In this document: positions 43,524-52,296 of the stretch, in pieces
How positions within the stretch are numbered: the first letter of the stretch is position 1
How the letters are laid out: each line of letters opens with the position of its first letter
From: an uncultured Eubacteriales bacterium
GTDB taxonomy: Bacteria; Bacillota; Clostridia; Christensenellales; QALW01
NCBI GenBank assembly: GCA_900547955.1
Contig: URIR01000005.1
Span: 6,538-70,537 of the forward strand
DNA length: 64,000 nucleotides
Reading direction: 5' to 3'
Notes under the pieces: generated by a model
Seen by the model: the letters and a program-made list of their open reading frames with translations, nothing else
Told to the model about the DNA's origin: nothing
Database searches by the model: none
Position numbers and translations under genes: made by a program

Positions 43524-44085
43524 TAAAAAACACCTCCATAACTGTTTGGCTGAATAATGTCCGAACGGCTGTAAACTTAGAAACTCATAACGCCGTTTTT
43601 TTATTTGATAAACCAGGTAGACAATACAATCAAAATACAATGCGCCGCAGAGGGGAATTTATTGGGTTTTGCTGCGTTGTCGTCCTTGAAATACGCCCGG
43701 TATTTCTGCGTCCTGCCGCCTTGCAAAACCCAATAATTTTCCTCCTCTGCGGTCGGAGATTTTTGCTTGAGAACCCGTTGATGGCCGCACGGCGCGCGAT
43801 TAGAAGGCATACCGGGCGTATTTTTAGGACCGCGCGGCAAAGCGAACGCGGCGGGTTTTTAAGCAAAAGCGCATTGTACTTTGATTGTATTGTCTAATTA
43901 AGGCATGCAATCTGCTTTTCTTCATTATGTATTTGGTCAAGCAGCAGGCGGCGATGCCGGTCAAGCAATTTGAGCTGCGCGTTAGAGTTATGTTCCTTTT
44001 CCAAATTTAGATATCCTTTTACTGTTTCGCCGCCGCATCCGGAGTCTTTTAGATTTTGAATAAGCTGCTCGGCGCTGATTGCCAT
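43524..44085 (-). pseudogene. Small conserved helical gene interrupted by a family-B element
   Basis: From an ATG ending at 44085 the frame encodes about 62 residues (MAISAEQLIQNLKDSGCGGE, later LKLLDRHRRLLLDQIHNEEK and QIACLN), then hits the element at 43894. Deleting the element plus one TA continues the frame as YLVYQIKKRR, the usual C-terminus (CLxYLVYQI) of a small helical protein common in Clostridia beside flavodoxin and LysR genes. The restored frame lacks a stop and reads into DUF3737; a one-base change in the run of seven As after QI would restore one. No good ribosome site precedes the ATG, so it may have been decaying already. Confidence 0.65.
43620..43894 (+). mobile_element. Family-B inverted-repeat element, copy 2
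   Basis: A 275-bp element flanked by TA (43618-43619, 43895-43896), with near-perfect terminal repeats GACAATACAATCAAAATACA and complement, and an internal GGGTTTTGC/GCAAAACCC stem. It interrupts a small gene read leftward, which sets its ends exactly. Confidence 0.88.
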
Positions 44086-44251
44086 ATTGGCCGCTTTCTG
44101 CTTGAAGGCTTCTCCATAATTAGCGCTGGCGTATAATGGCCGAGCACAGCATGCCTTGTACGTCAATGCTAATATTAGAGTATATCAACATATGCAGGAA
44201 TATCAAATACTTATATTTTATTGTGGACGATAAGTTATTATTATGGAAATA

Positions 44252-44524
44252 CCCTCAGTTTGCAAGGAACAACACGCCTCAAAACGGGATAATTTCTTTA
44301 TTTTCTGCGTTATCCTCAATCAGCGTACTCATAAGTAACGCCTTCTTCGTCTGCCTTGAAAATGAAGGAATTCTTTTTCTTTGAGGTCTCCAGAATCAGA
44401 AGGCATAAAATCTGCGCCGGGTAAAGCGCGCGAACGAGAAATGTATCGGGCGTATATGGAATCAAAGCAGCGCAGCAGGACGCAAATTTTATGCCTTCTG
44501 ACCGTCTTCCTTGTAAACTGAGGG
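44252..44524 (+). mobile_element. Family-A inverted-repeat element, copy 3
   Basis: A 273-bp element with TA at 44250-44251 and 44525-44526. Termini are CCCTCAGTTTGCAAGGAACA and CTTCCTTGTAAACTGAGGG. The inner long inverted repeat around AGAAGGCATAAAATCTGCG is intact. Confidence 0.88.
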
Positions 44525-44568
44525 TAGTTATCATATATATTATTTTTATTAATACATAGCTTTCATAA

Positions 44569-44596
44569 TTGATTTTTATAGTATTTATGTTATACT
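44569..44596 (+). promoter_or_regulatory. Promoter-like site upstream of the LysR gene
   Basis: TTGATT (44569-44574), 16-base spacer, TATACT (44591-44596). It is 350 bases from the LysR start, with two family-A fragments between, so it may be the original promoter pushed away by insertions. Confidence 0.4.
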
Positions 44597-44606
44597 AGTA
44601 TTACCA

Positions 44607-44682
44607 GTACATGGAGCGAAAGCAACGCAGCAGGACACAAATTTTATGCTTTCTGAACGTGTAGTTTCTTGTAAACTGAGGA
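44607..44682 (+). repeat. Family-A right-end fragment
   Basis: GTACATGG, AGCAACGCAGCAGGAC, AATTTTATGC and CTTGTAAACTGAGG follow the order of the family-A right end; the left part is missing. TA follows. Confidence 0.7.
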
Positions 44683-44684
44683 TA

Positions 44685-44843
44685 CCCTCTGTTTGCAAAT
44701 TTTCTCATAACAGGATAATTTCTTTATTTTCTGAGCTATATCCAATCGGTACAGCTCAGTACGCTTAATCAGTTCGTTTTGCAAATGAAGAAATTTTCTG
44801 TTATCTGAGCTGCAGAGTTAAAATGCTTAAATCTGCCTCTGTC
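44685..44843 (+). repeat. Family-A left-end fragment, diverged
   Basis: It begins CCCTCTGTTTGCAAATT right after the TA ending the previous fragment, then GGATAATTTCTTTATTTTCTG and AAATGAAGAAATTTTCTG as in family A; the right end is not recognisable. No gene is present in 44086-44946 apart from these elements. Confidence 0.6.
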
Positions 44844-44946
44844 GTTATTTAATATGCGTCCAATATATACGGTGTTATTTCATGACGGACGCATATTTAT
44901 GTATGATTGACCATATATACATTTTTATATAAATGGAGGGATTCGG

Positions 44947-45855
44947 ATGGATTTGCGAGTGCTGCATTATTTTCTGGCCGTGGCAAGAGAGCAGAGCATT
45001 ACTGCTGCGGCTGAAAGCCTGCACGTTTCTCAGCCCGCGCTTTCTACTCAGCTTAAGGTTCTGGAGGAGGAGTTGGGTAAACGTCTGCTTATCCGCGGAA
45101 CAAAGGGTTCCAGAAAAGTCATTTTAACTGAGGAAGGCATGATTCTGCGAAAGCGTGCCGAAGAGATACTTTCACTTGTTCAAAGGACGGAAAAGGAGAT
45201 TTCCAGTTCGGACGAGGTTATTATGGGGGATGTTTATATAGGCGCCGGAGAGACGGATACTATCCGCTTTATAGCGAGGGTTGCTAAAAAAATACAGAAC
45301 CGGCACCCTGATATTCATTACCACGTTTCAAGCGGTAATTCGGAATATGTTTTGGAATCTCTGGATAGAGGGCTTATTGATTTTGGCCTGCTGTTCAGCA
45401 GCATAGATACGCAGAAATATGATTTTATCTCTCTGCCTGTTAAAGATATATGGGGAGTTTTAATGCGCCGGGATTCGCCCTTGGCCCAAAAGGAGACTGT
45501 TTCTCCTGAGGATTTGTGGGATAAGCCGCTGATTATCTCGCATCAGCGCAACAGCAGTCAGTATTTAGCGGATTGGTTTAAAAAGGACATGGCTTCTTTA
45601 CATGTGGTCGCCACCTATAATCTGGTTTTTAACGCGTCCCTGCTGGTGGACGAGGGATTGGGATATGCGCTGAGCTTTGATAAGCTTATAAACACTCGGG
45701 AAAGCGGGCTTTGCTTCAGGCCGCTCTCGCCTAAATTGGAAGCGTCCGCCTATATTGTGTGGAAGAAATATCAGATTTTCTCCAAAGCTGCAGGCGCGTT
45801 TCTGGAATGCCTGAGGGAGGAGGCGGGCTATGCGGTTCAGGAGGAGAAAGCCTAA
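44947..45855 (+). CDS. LysR-family transcriptional regulator
   Basis: A 302-residue standard LysR protein: helix-turn-helix FLAVAREQSITAAAESLHVS with QPALSTQLKVLEEELGKRLL (about 7-50), effector domain about 92-295 (GDVYIGAGETDTIRFIARVA). The ATG at 44947 follows ATGGAGGG. Homologues of this type commonly control flavodoxin/oxidoreductase clusters; here its presumed neighbours are the broken flavodoxin gene and the broken small gene, so its original targets may be gone. Confidence 0.9.
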   Translation: MDLRVLHYFLAVAREQSITAAAESLHVSQPALSTQLKVLEEELGKRLLIRGTKGSRKVILTEEGMILRKRAEEILSLVQRTEKEISSSDEVIMGDVYIGAGETDTIRFIARVAKKIQNRHPDIHYHVSSGNSEYVLESLDRGLIDFGLLFSSIDTQKYDFISLPVKDIWGVLMRRDSPLAQKETVSPEDLWDKPLIISHQRNSSQYLADWFKKDMASLHVVATYNLVFNASLLVDEGLGYALSFDKLINTRESGLCFRPLSPKLEASAYIVWKKYQIFSKAAGAFLECLREEAGYAVQEEKA

Positions 45856-45930
45856 TCAATAGAGGCGGACGCAAAAGACACGTTTGGAGGATATTTTCTT
45901 GCCCGGCGCGAATTTTCGGCAAGAAAAAAA

Positions 45931-45974
45931 GTTAGACCCATCATCGACATTTTGTCAAGAATGATGGGTCTAAC
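45931..45974 (-). terminator. Bidirectional terminator
   Basis: GTTAGACCCATCAT pairs with ATGATGGGTCTAAC (16-base loop). Read leftward it is followed by seven Ts, so it mainly ends the IscU-like/GGGtGRT operon, and it also lies after the LysR gene. Confidence 0.85.
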
Positions 45975-46018
45975 TGTATTTATAAAAAATCAATGGGTTA
46001 AATGCATGGGAAAGCGGA

Positions 46019-47017
46019 TTATTTCAGCGCTTCTTCCACAGCAACAGCGCAGGCCACAGTAGCGCCGACCATGGGGTTGTTGCCCATGCCGATAAGGCCC
46101 ATCATTTCCACATGAGCCGGTACTGAGGAGGAACCGGCGAACTGAGCGTCAGAATGCATACGGCCCATGGTGTCCGTCATGCCATAGCTGGCAGGGCCGG
46201 CTGCAACGTTGTCGGGGTGCAGAGTACGTCCGGTACCGCCGCCGCTGGCGACTGAAAAATACTTCTTGCCGTTTTCTACAGCCCATTTTTTATAGGTGCC
46301 GGCAACCGGGTGCTGGAAACGGGTGGGGTTGGTGGAATTGCCAGTTATGGAAACGTCCACTCCTTCTTTTATCATTATGGCCACTCCCTCTGAAACGTCG
46401 TCCGCGCCGTAAACCTTAACCTTGGCGCGGTCGCCGTCCGAAAATGCCTTTTCGCTTATAACCTTTAATTCTCCGGTGGAATAGTCGTAAGCTGTTTCAA
46501 CAGAGGTAAAGCCGTTAATGCGGCTGATTATATATGCGGCGTCCTTGCCCAGGCCGTTAAGGATTACCCTTAGGGGGTTTTTGCGCACTTTATTAGCCGT
46601 TTTGGCTATGCCTATAGCGCCTTCGGCTGCGGCAAAGGATTCGTGCCCGGCAAGGAAGCAGAAACAGTTTGTCTCTTCTCTCAGAAGCATCGCTCCTAAA
46701 TTGCCGTGGCCCAGGCCTACGCTGCGCTGGTCGGCGACAGAGCCGGGAATGCAGAAGGCCTGGAGGCCTATGCCTATGTTTTCAGCGGCTTCCGCAGCGG
46801 TTTTGCAGCCGTTTTTAAGAGCTATGGCTGAGCCGAGAGTATAGGCCCAAACAGCGTTTTCAAATGCAATAGGCTGTATGGAACGGACTATCTGCTCAGC
46901 GTCTACGCCTTTTTCCAGAGCGTATTTTTTAACCTGCTCTAAATCGGTAAAGCCGTATTTGGCGAGACATTTGTTTATTTTGTCAATTCGTCTTTCATAT
47001 CCTTCAAAGGTTATCAT
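46019..47017 (-). CDS. GGGtGRT protein
   Basis: A 332-residue protein with the naming motif GGGTGRT (in FSVASGGGTGRTLHPDN, about residues 240-255), a Cys-containing ETNCFCFLAGHESF near 115-128 and GNSTNPTRFQHPVAGTYK near 220. No known catalytic or cofactor signature is evident to me. It lies 14 bases downstream of an IscU-like scaffold gene, and this pair recurs in anaerobic bacteria, which suggests an Fe-S-related role for both. AGGAGGGACGCGG gives a strong start. Confidence 0.85.
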   Translation of the reverse strand: MITFEGYERRIDKINKCLAKYGFTDLEQVKKYALEKGVDAEQIVRSIQPIAFENAVWAYTLGSAIALKNGCKTAAEAAENIGIGLQAFCIPGSVADQRSVGLGHGNLGAMLLREETNCFCFLAGHESFAAAEGAIGIAKTANKVRKNPLRVILNGLGKDAAYIISRINGFTSVETAYDYSTGELKVISEKAFSDGDRAKVKVYGADDVSEGVAIMIKEGVDVSITGNSTNPTRFQHPVAGTYKKWAVENGKKYFSVASGGGTGRTLHPDNVAAGPASYGMTDTMGRMHSDAQFAGSSSVPAHVEMMGLIGMGNNPMVGATVACAVAVEEALK

Positions 47018-47031
47018 ATTCCGCGTCCCTC

Positions 47032-47724
47032 CTATTGCTTTCTGGGGTCGATTACCTTAACGGCTTCGTTAAAGCGGCCGTAGGTACCGATAAATTTATT
47101 GTACGCTTCATTAGGCTCCATGCCTTTTTTGATAGCCTCCATCATTTTGCCGAGATGAACGAATTTATAGCCTATAACCTCGTCGTTCTTATCCAGCCCC
47201 ATTTCCAGGATATAGCCTTCGGCCATCTCAAGATAGCGCACGCCCTTTTTGTTGGTGGAGAACATTGTGCCCACCTGGGAACGCAGGCCTTTGCCTAAAT
47301 CCTCCAATCCGGCGCCTACGGGCAGTCCGTTCTCAGAAAAGGCGGTTTGAGTGCGGCCGTAAACTATCTGCAGGAACAATTCGCGCATAGCTACGTTTAT
47401 AGCGTCGCAGACAAGGTCGGTATTGAGCGCTTCAAGAATGGTCTTGCCGCTTAATACCTCGGCTGCCATAGCGGCCGAATGAGTCATGCCCGAGCAGCCT
47501 AACGTTTCCACAAGCGCTTCCTCAATTATACCGTTTTTTACGTTAAGAGTAAGCTTGCAGGCGCCCTGCTGAGGCGCGCACCAGCCCACTCCATGGGTAA
47601 GTCCGCTTATATCGGTTATTTCCTTGGCGCATACCCACTTTCCCTCTTCAGGAATAGGAGCGGGATTATGCCTGGCGCCCTTGGCGACGCATATCATCTG
47701 CTCAACCTCGTGAGAGTATTGCAT
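47032..47724 (-). CDS. IscU/NifU-like iron-sulfur scaffold-type protein
   Basis: A 230-residue protein with an IscU-like core: CAPQQGACKLTLNV (about 49-62) and LGCSGMTHSAAMAAEVLSGK (about 73-92), with spaced cysteines where IscU has its ligands, followed by an extra 100-residue C-terminal part not found in IscU. It may assemble or carry Fe-S clusters for the downstream GGGtGRT protein; this is inference from pairing. AGGAGGAATC precedes the ATG. Confidence 0.8.
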   Translation of the reverse strand: MQYSHEVEQMICVAKGARHNPAPIPEEGKWVCAKEITDISGLTHGVGWCAPQQGACKLTLNVKNGIIEEALVETLGCSGMTHSAAMAAEVLSGKTILEALNTDLVCDAINVAMRELFLQIVYGRTQTAFSENGLPVGAGLEDLGKGLRSQVGTMFSTNKKGVRYLEMAEGYILEMGLDKNDEVIGYKFVHLGKMMEAIKKGMEPNEAYNKFIGTYGRFNEAVKVIDPRKQ

Positions 47725-47772
47725 AGACGAGATTCCTCCTTTGTTTATTTTCTTAATGCTTTTACGCCGTTA

Positions 47773-47801
47773 AGTTTAACACAGGTTGGCTAAATTGTAA
47801 A
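47773..47801 (-). promoter_or_regulatory. Promoter of the IscU-like/GGGtGRT operon
   Basis: Reading leftward: TTTACA (47801-47796), 17-base spacer, TAAACT (47778-47773), 49 bases before the start. Confidence 0.5.
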
Positions 47802-47930
47802 CCGAAACGCAACCTAAGGACGAATGTTAGATTTTCTCATAAAGTGTTATTAATTTTCATTAAATGGATTTTGATATGCGGGAGTCTTGCAAAGTTCATT
47901 AAAAAATTATCTATATTTTACCGATTTTTC

Positions 47931-47960
47931 TTGACAACGGGGCGTTCCAGCCTTTATTAT
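47931..47960 (+). promoter_or_regulatory. Promoter of hppA
   Basis: TTGACA (47931-47936), 18-base spacer, TATTAT (47955-47960). A leader of about 240 bases follows before the start at 48208, with modest hairpins but no riboswitch I can recognise. Confidence 0.65.
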
Positions 47961-48207
47961 AATAGCATGCAGGGCGCAGGCTGTATTATGGATTTTTAGA
48001 TTATCCAAAAATAAAGCAACCGCGTATTTTTGTCCGAACGTCGGCACGGCGGCCGCTATGGAAAGCGCCGCGGCGCAGTTTAACGGATTGCAGGCGCCTT
48101 ATATATTCGGCGCAATATGTTAAAATGATGTTCATAATGCAATTTTTTGTTTTTATCTCCTGCATAAAAGCGTACCTGCCCATAAAAATTTATATGAGGT
48201 GAAAGTC

Positions 48208-50325
48208 ATGGATCTAATGTTCTTTGTGACCCTGACGGCGGTTATCGCTCTGGCCTTTGCGCTTTTTACTGCCGAGAGGCTGTTAAAGAGGGACAGGGGC
48301 CCTGAAGAGGTGAGCCGGATAACAGATATCATCCGCCGCGCCGCCGATGCTTTTCTTAAAAGGCAGTACAGAGGAGTGGCTGTTTTCTTCGGAGCGGTAT
48401 TTATAGTGCTCATTATTATGCATTTTGGCTTCGGACTGGGCAATCCCTATACTCCCTTTGCTTTTCTGACGGGCGGTATTTTTTCGGGACTGGCGGGCTA
48501 TATCGGCATGAAAATAGCTACCGCTTCAAACGGCAGGACGGTTATGGCTTGCAAAAAAGGCCTCAATCCCGGACTGCGCATGGCTTTTTCCAGCGGAACG
48601 GTTATGGGTATGGTGGTGGTAGGCCTGGGCCTGCTGGATACCAGTCTCTGGTATACGGTTCTGCGCTATGTATTTAATGTAAACGACGCGACCCAAATTG
48701 CAAATACAATGATATGCTTTGGCATGGGCGCGAGCAGCATGGCCCTTTTTGCAAGGGTAGGCGGCGGTATTTTTACCAAAGCTGCCGATGTGGGCGCGGA
48801 TCTCTGCGGAAAGGTGGAGGCGGGCATTCCAGAGGATGATATACGCAATCCTGCCGTTATAGCCGATAATGTGGGGGATAATGTAGGAGACGTAGCGGGT
48901 ATGGGCGCCGATTTATATGAATCCTATGTTGGCTCGGTGCTTTCGGCCAGCGCTTTGGGCGCTTTCGCAGGCCTGGGGGACAAAGGCTTCTGGGCTCCGT
49001 TTATCCTGGCCGTGGCGGGCGTGCTGGCGTCTATTATAGGAACGTTTTTTGTGCGCACAGGTGAAAAGGCTGACCAGAAGCAGCTCTTAAGCGCGCTGCG
49101 CAAGGGCGTTTATGTGGCGGGAGGCATTATATTAGTGGCCGCGTTTTTTATAATCAGATTTCTGCTGGGAGACGCGGTTGTAACGCTGCCGGGCGGAGAG
49201 GCCTATACTGTCAGCTCCTGGGGACTTTACGGCGCGGTGCTCTGCGGCTTAGTGGGCGGCGTTATAATGGGTACGGTAACTGAATTTTACACCTCGGATT
49301 CCTATAAGCCTACAAAAAAATTAGCGCAGTCCTCCTCTACCGGGCCGGCTACGGTAATAATAGACGGCTTGGCCCTGGGTATGAAATCCACGTTTTTTCC
49401 AATAATAATAGTAGTAGCCTCAATAGCGGGCAGCTATTATCTGGCCGGCGGCGCGCACAGCAGCAATCTGGGATTGTTCGGCGTGGGAATTGCGGCCGTG
49501 GGCATGCTTTCCACTCTGGGCATAACTCTTGCTACCGACGCTTACGGGCCTGTGGCCGATAATGCTGGGGGCATAGCTCAGATGTCGGGCCAGCCTGAAA
49601 TTGTGCGGGAGAGAACCGATGCTTTAGACAGCCTGGGCAACACCACGGCCGCTACCGGCAAGGGCTTTGCAATAGGCTCGGCCGCTTTGACTGCCATAAC
49701 CCTTATCGCCGCGTTTAAGAGCACGGTAGAGGGCAGCCTCAATTTTACGTTTGATTTAAATCTCTTAAATCCTCAAGTGCTTATAGGCTTTTTTATAGGG
49801 GTAATGCTGCCTTTCCTGTTTTCGTCCATTACCATGCAGGCGGTTGGCCGAGCGGCCAGTAAAATAGTTATGGAGGTGCGCAGGCAGTTCAGGGAAATAA
49901 AGGGCATAATGGAGGGCACGGGCCAGCCTGATTATGAAGCGTGCGTGGATATATGCACTCGTTCGGCTCAAAGAGAGATGATACTTCCCGCGGTTATAAC
50001 CGTGCTGGCGCCGGTGATTGTAGGCGTGCTGCTCTCCTTTAACGGCATAGCAGGCATGCTGGCCGGTTCGGCCGCTTCGGGCTTTGTTATGGCTATTATG
50101 ATGAGCAACAGCGGCGGAGCCTGGGATAACGCCAAGAAATATATTGAATCGGGACAGCTTGGGGGCAAGGGCTCTGAATGCCATAAAGCGGCCGTTGTAG
50201 GGGATACGGTAGGCGACCCCTTTAAGGATACTGCCGGCCCGTCCATAAATATCCTTATAAAGCTTTTAAGCGTAGTAGCTATAGTCTTTGCGCCTATTAT
50301 CAATGCCATTATGGGGCTTTTCTAA
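48208..50325 (+). CDS. hppA: Membrane-bound pyrophosphate-energised ion pump
   Basis: A 705-residue, about 16-span membrane pyrophosphatase that couples PPi hydrolysis to H+ or Na+ export. It shows KAADVGADLCGKVEAGIPED and NPAVIADNVGDNVGD (substrate loop), FYTSDSYKPTKKLAQSSSTG and the C-terminal GGAWDNAKKYIE with DTVGDPFKDTAGPS. The segment NTTAATGKGFAIG carries Ala/Gly where K+-independent enzymes have Lys/Thr, so the K+-dependent type is likely; whether it pumps Na+ or H+ I cannot tell. I start at ATG 48208 after GAGGTG; a GTG three codons earlier lies in the ribosome site. Confidence 0.94.
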   Translation: MDLMFFVTLTAVIALAFALFTAERLLKRDRGPEEVSRITDIIRRAADAFLKRQYRGVAVFFGAVFIVLIIMHFGFGLGNPYTPFAFLTGGIFSGLAGYIGMKIATASNGRTVMACKKGLNPGLRMAFSSGTVMGMVVVGLGLLDTSLWYTVLRYVFNVNDATQIANTMICFGMGASSMALFARVGGGIFTKAADVGADLCGKVEAGIPEDDIRNPAVIADNVGDNVGDVAGMGADLYESYVGSVLSASALGAFAGLGDKGFWAPFILAVAGVLASIIGTFFVRTGEKADQKQLLSALRKGVYVAGGIILVAAFFIIRFLLGDAVVTLPGGEAYTVSSWGLYGAVLCGLVGGVIMGTVTEFYTSDSYKPTKKLAQSSSTGPATVIIDGLALGMKSTFFPIIIVVASIAGSYYLAGGAHSSNLGLFGVGIAAVGMLSTLGITLATDAYGPVADNAGGIAQMSGQPEIVRERTDALDSLGNTTAATGKGFAIGSAALTAITLIAAFKSTVEGSLNFTFDLNLLNPQVLIGFFIGVMLPFLFSSITMQAVGRAASKIVMEVRRQFREIKGIMEGTGQPDYEACVDICTRSAQREMILPAVITVLAPVIVGVLLSFNGIAGMLAGSAASGFVMAIMMSNSGGAWDNAKKYIESGQLGGKGSECHKAAVVGDTVGDPFKDTAGPSINILIKLLSVVAIVFAPIINAIMGLF

Positions 50326-50570
50326 GTCCTTGAGCCTCTGAATTCTGAATCCTGCCGGCAGCTTCCCCGGATTTTAGGGTATATTTCCCGGCCGGGACGC
50401 TTCCGGGAAATAGCCGGCTAAAATATTGATTTTATTGCATAAAGGGCGGGGAGCGCGGTTTAGGCTGCGCTTTGCGCTTTTTTATCCCGGGAGGCTGTCT
50501 TAAGGGCAAATACGCTTTGATTTTTAACGCTGATATGCTATAATTTTAAAAAAGCTGGTGAGGACGAGAT

Positions 50571-51422
50571 ATGAATCTGCTTCATTTAAAATATGCGCTT
50601 GAGGTGGAAAAAACCCGCTCGATAAATAAAGCGGCGGAGAATTTGTTTATTGGGCAGCCTACTTTGAGCAAAAGCATAAAAAAGCTGGAGGAGGATTTAG
50701 GCTTTATCCTTTTTATACGCACGCCTTCGGGTATTATGCCCACGGCTGACGGCGAGCGCTTTTTGGCTCGGGCGCATGATATTATGCTTCAGGCGGATGA
50801 ATTGGAGGCTGAATATAAATCAATGCTGGCCCGCCCCTCCGCTTACGCGCTGACTCTTCCGCGCTGCCCTATGGCATACAGGGTGCTTAAGCGCTTCGCG
50901 GATAAATCAGGCGCGGATATAAAGGCGGATTTCGGCCAGCTTTCCCGCGCGGTACGCAATATTTTGCAGAACAGCTTTGATATGGCGGTTATACGCTATT
51001 GTCCCAAGCTTCAGCCCAACATGACCGAGAGATTGGAGCAGGAGGGCCTGGCCTGGCGTCTGCTGGGGAAAGGGCGTTTTATGCTCACCTTTAAAGGAAC
51101 GGAGAAACCTGATATATTAAGCTCAGGCAGCGTACAGGTGGCCTATGAGGACGCTCCGCTGCCTCATTCTGAAAACGGCCGGCGCGTTCTGGTTAGAGAC
51201 AGCGCGGCTCTTTTAAATCTTTTAGAGCTTCCTAATTCCTATTCCTGGATAGTCCCGCTTAATGGAGAGTACGGGCTGAAACAGGTAAATGAGCCTGTTG
51301 GAGAGGAATATGCAGATATGAGCATATGTAAGAGAAGCCGTAATATTACAAAATACGACAAGCTTCTGCTTTCTTTGTACTGCAAACTGATGGGCTATGA
51401 GGAGGAGCCGCTCCGCTTATAG
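50571..51422 (+). CDS. LysR-family transcriptional regulator
   Basis: A 283-residue LysR protein: helix-turn-helix YALEVEKTRSINKAAENLFI with QPTLSKSIKKLEEDLGFILF (about 8-48). The effector domain after residue 90 is weakly conserved and short. It has no adjacent divergent gene; hppA lies upstream on the same strand and rex downstream, so its targets are unknown. A ribosome site (GGTGAGGACG) precedes the ATG. Confidence 0.85.
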   Translation: MNLLHLKYALEVEKTRSINKAAENLFIGQPTLSKSIKKLEEDLGFILFIRTPSGIMPTADGERFLARAHDIMLQADELEAEYKSMLARPSAYALTLPRCPMAYRVLKRFADKSGADIKADFGQLSRAVRNILQNSFDMAVIRYCPKLQPNMTERLEQEGLAWRLLGKGRFMLTFKGTEKPDILSSGSVQVAYEDAPLPHSENGRRVLVRDSAALLNLLELPNSYSWIVPLNGEYGLKQVNEPVGEEYADMSICKRSRNITKYDKLLLSLYCKLMGYEEEPLRL

Positions 51423-51530
51423 CGTTGCAATCATGCATGCAGCAGCTTGATATTAAAAATATATAAAAGGCCATGACTGTACGGCGTCGGCGGCTGTTTT
51501 ATAAGAAAAAAGCAAAATTAAATATTAAAT

Positions 51531-51552
51531 TATCGATAAATGAATATCGATA
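51531..51552. promoter_or_regulatory. Palindrome upstream of rex
   Basis: TATCGAT-N8-ATCGATA in an AT-rich stretch 72 bases before the rex start; it could be an operator. It does not match the Rex consensus TTGTTAAN4TTAACAA. Confidence 0.35.
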
Positions 51553-51623
51553 TGCATTTAATGAATTACCCCGAATTTCAAATACATGATAAACTGTCAT
51601 TGAAACTGAAAGGAGGGGTTTTT

Positions 51624-52253
51624 TTGATAAGCGCCGTATCCCGGCAAACTATATCCAGGCTTCCGGTCTATCTGGGGTACTTACGCTCTTTGGAGGGCTC
51701 TGTGCCCACCATTTCCGCAACGGCTATAGCTGAGGCGCTGAATTTAAATGATGTGCAGGTGCGTAAGGATTTAGCGGCTGTAAGCTCTTCGGGCAAGCCC
51801 AAAATAGGCTATGTTACCGCTGATCTTATAGAGGAGCTGGAGAGTTTTCTGGGCTACAACAGTCCAAGCGACGCCATACTGGCGGGCGCGGGCAAATTGG
51901 GCAGGGCGCTTATGTCCTATCAGGGCTTTAACGCTTACGGTCTTAATATTGTAGCCGCCTTTGACACCGATTCGGGGCTGTATGATACTCAGGAGGCCGG
52001 CAAGAGCATTCTGCCGCTGGACCAGATGAAGCCGCTTTGCGAAAAATTAAAGGTGCGCATAGGAATTATAACCGTTCCGGCCGCCTGCGCGCAGGGTGTA
52101 TGCGATATGATGGTCAAAAGCGGAATACAGGCCATATGGAATTTTGCGCCTGTCAGGCTGAACGTGCCTGAAGCCATATTGGTGCAGAATGAAAATATGG
52201 CGTCGTCCCTGGCGCTGCTGCGCAGCCATCTCAGAGAGCGCGCCGGATTATAA
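51624..52253 (+). CDS. rex: Redox-sensing transcriptional repressor Rex
   Basis: A 209-residue NADH/NAD+-sensing repressor. N-terminal winged helix (SRQTISRLPVYLGYLRSL, then NLNDVQVRKDLAA; about 5-75) and a Rossmann domain (ILAGAGKLGRALMSYQGF, VAAFDTD; about 80-200). I use the TTG at 51624, six bases after AGGAGGGG; the frame is open 28 codons further upstream but that stretch includes the palindrome and is not Rex-like. It lies 43 bases before adhE, its classic target: high NADH releases Rex and allows ethanol formation. Confidence 0.94.
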   Translation: MISAVSRQTISRLPVYLGYLRSLEGSVPTISATAIAEALNLNDVQVRKDLAAVSSSGKPKIGYVTADLIEELESFLGYNSPSDAILAGAGKLGRALMSYQGFNAYGLNIVAAFDTDSGLYDTQEAGKSILPLDQMKPLCEKLKVRIGIITVPAACAQGVCDMMVKSGIQAIWNFAPVRLNVPEAILVQNENMASSLALLRSHLRERAGL

Positions 52254-52296
52254 AATTAACAACTATTTTAAGATTTTTTAAAAGGAGATATTACTT

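Noticed and set aside
43640..43897. Short frames within the family-B element
   Set aside because: Not conserved between the two 275-bp copies and lacking ribosome sites.
44086..44166. 27 additional N-terminal codons for the broken small gene
   Set aside because: Residues are unlike the conserved part and no ribosome site is present; the ATG ending at 44085 fits the family start better.
51531..51552. Palindrome before rex as a Rex operator
   Set aside because: It does not match the Rex consensus; kept only as an unassigned operator candidate.
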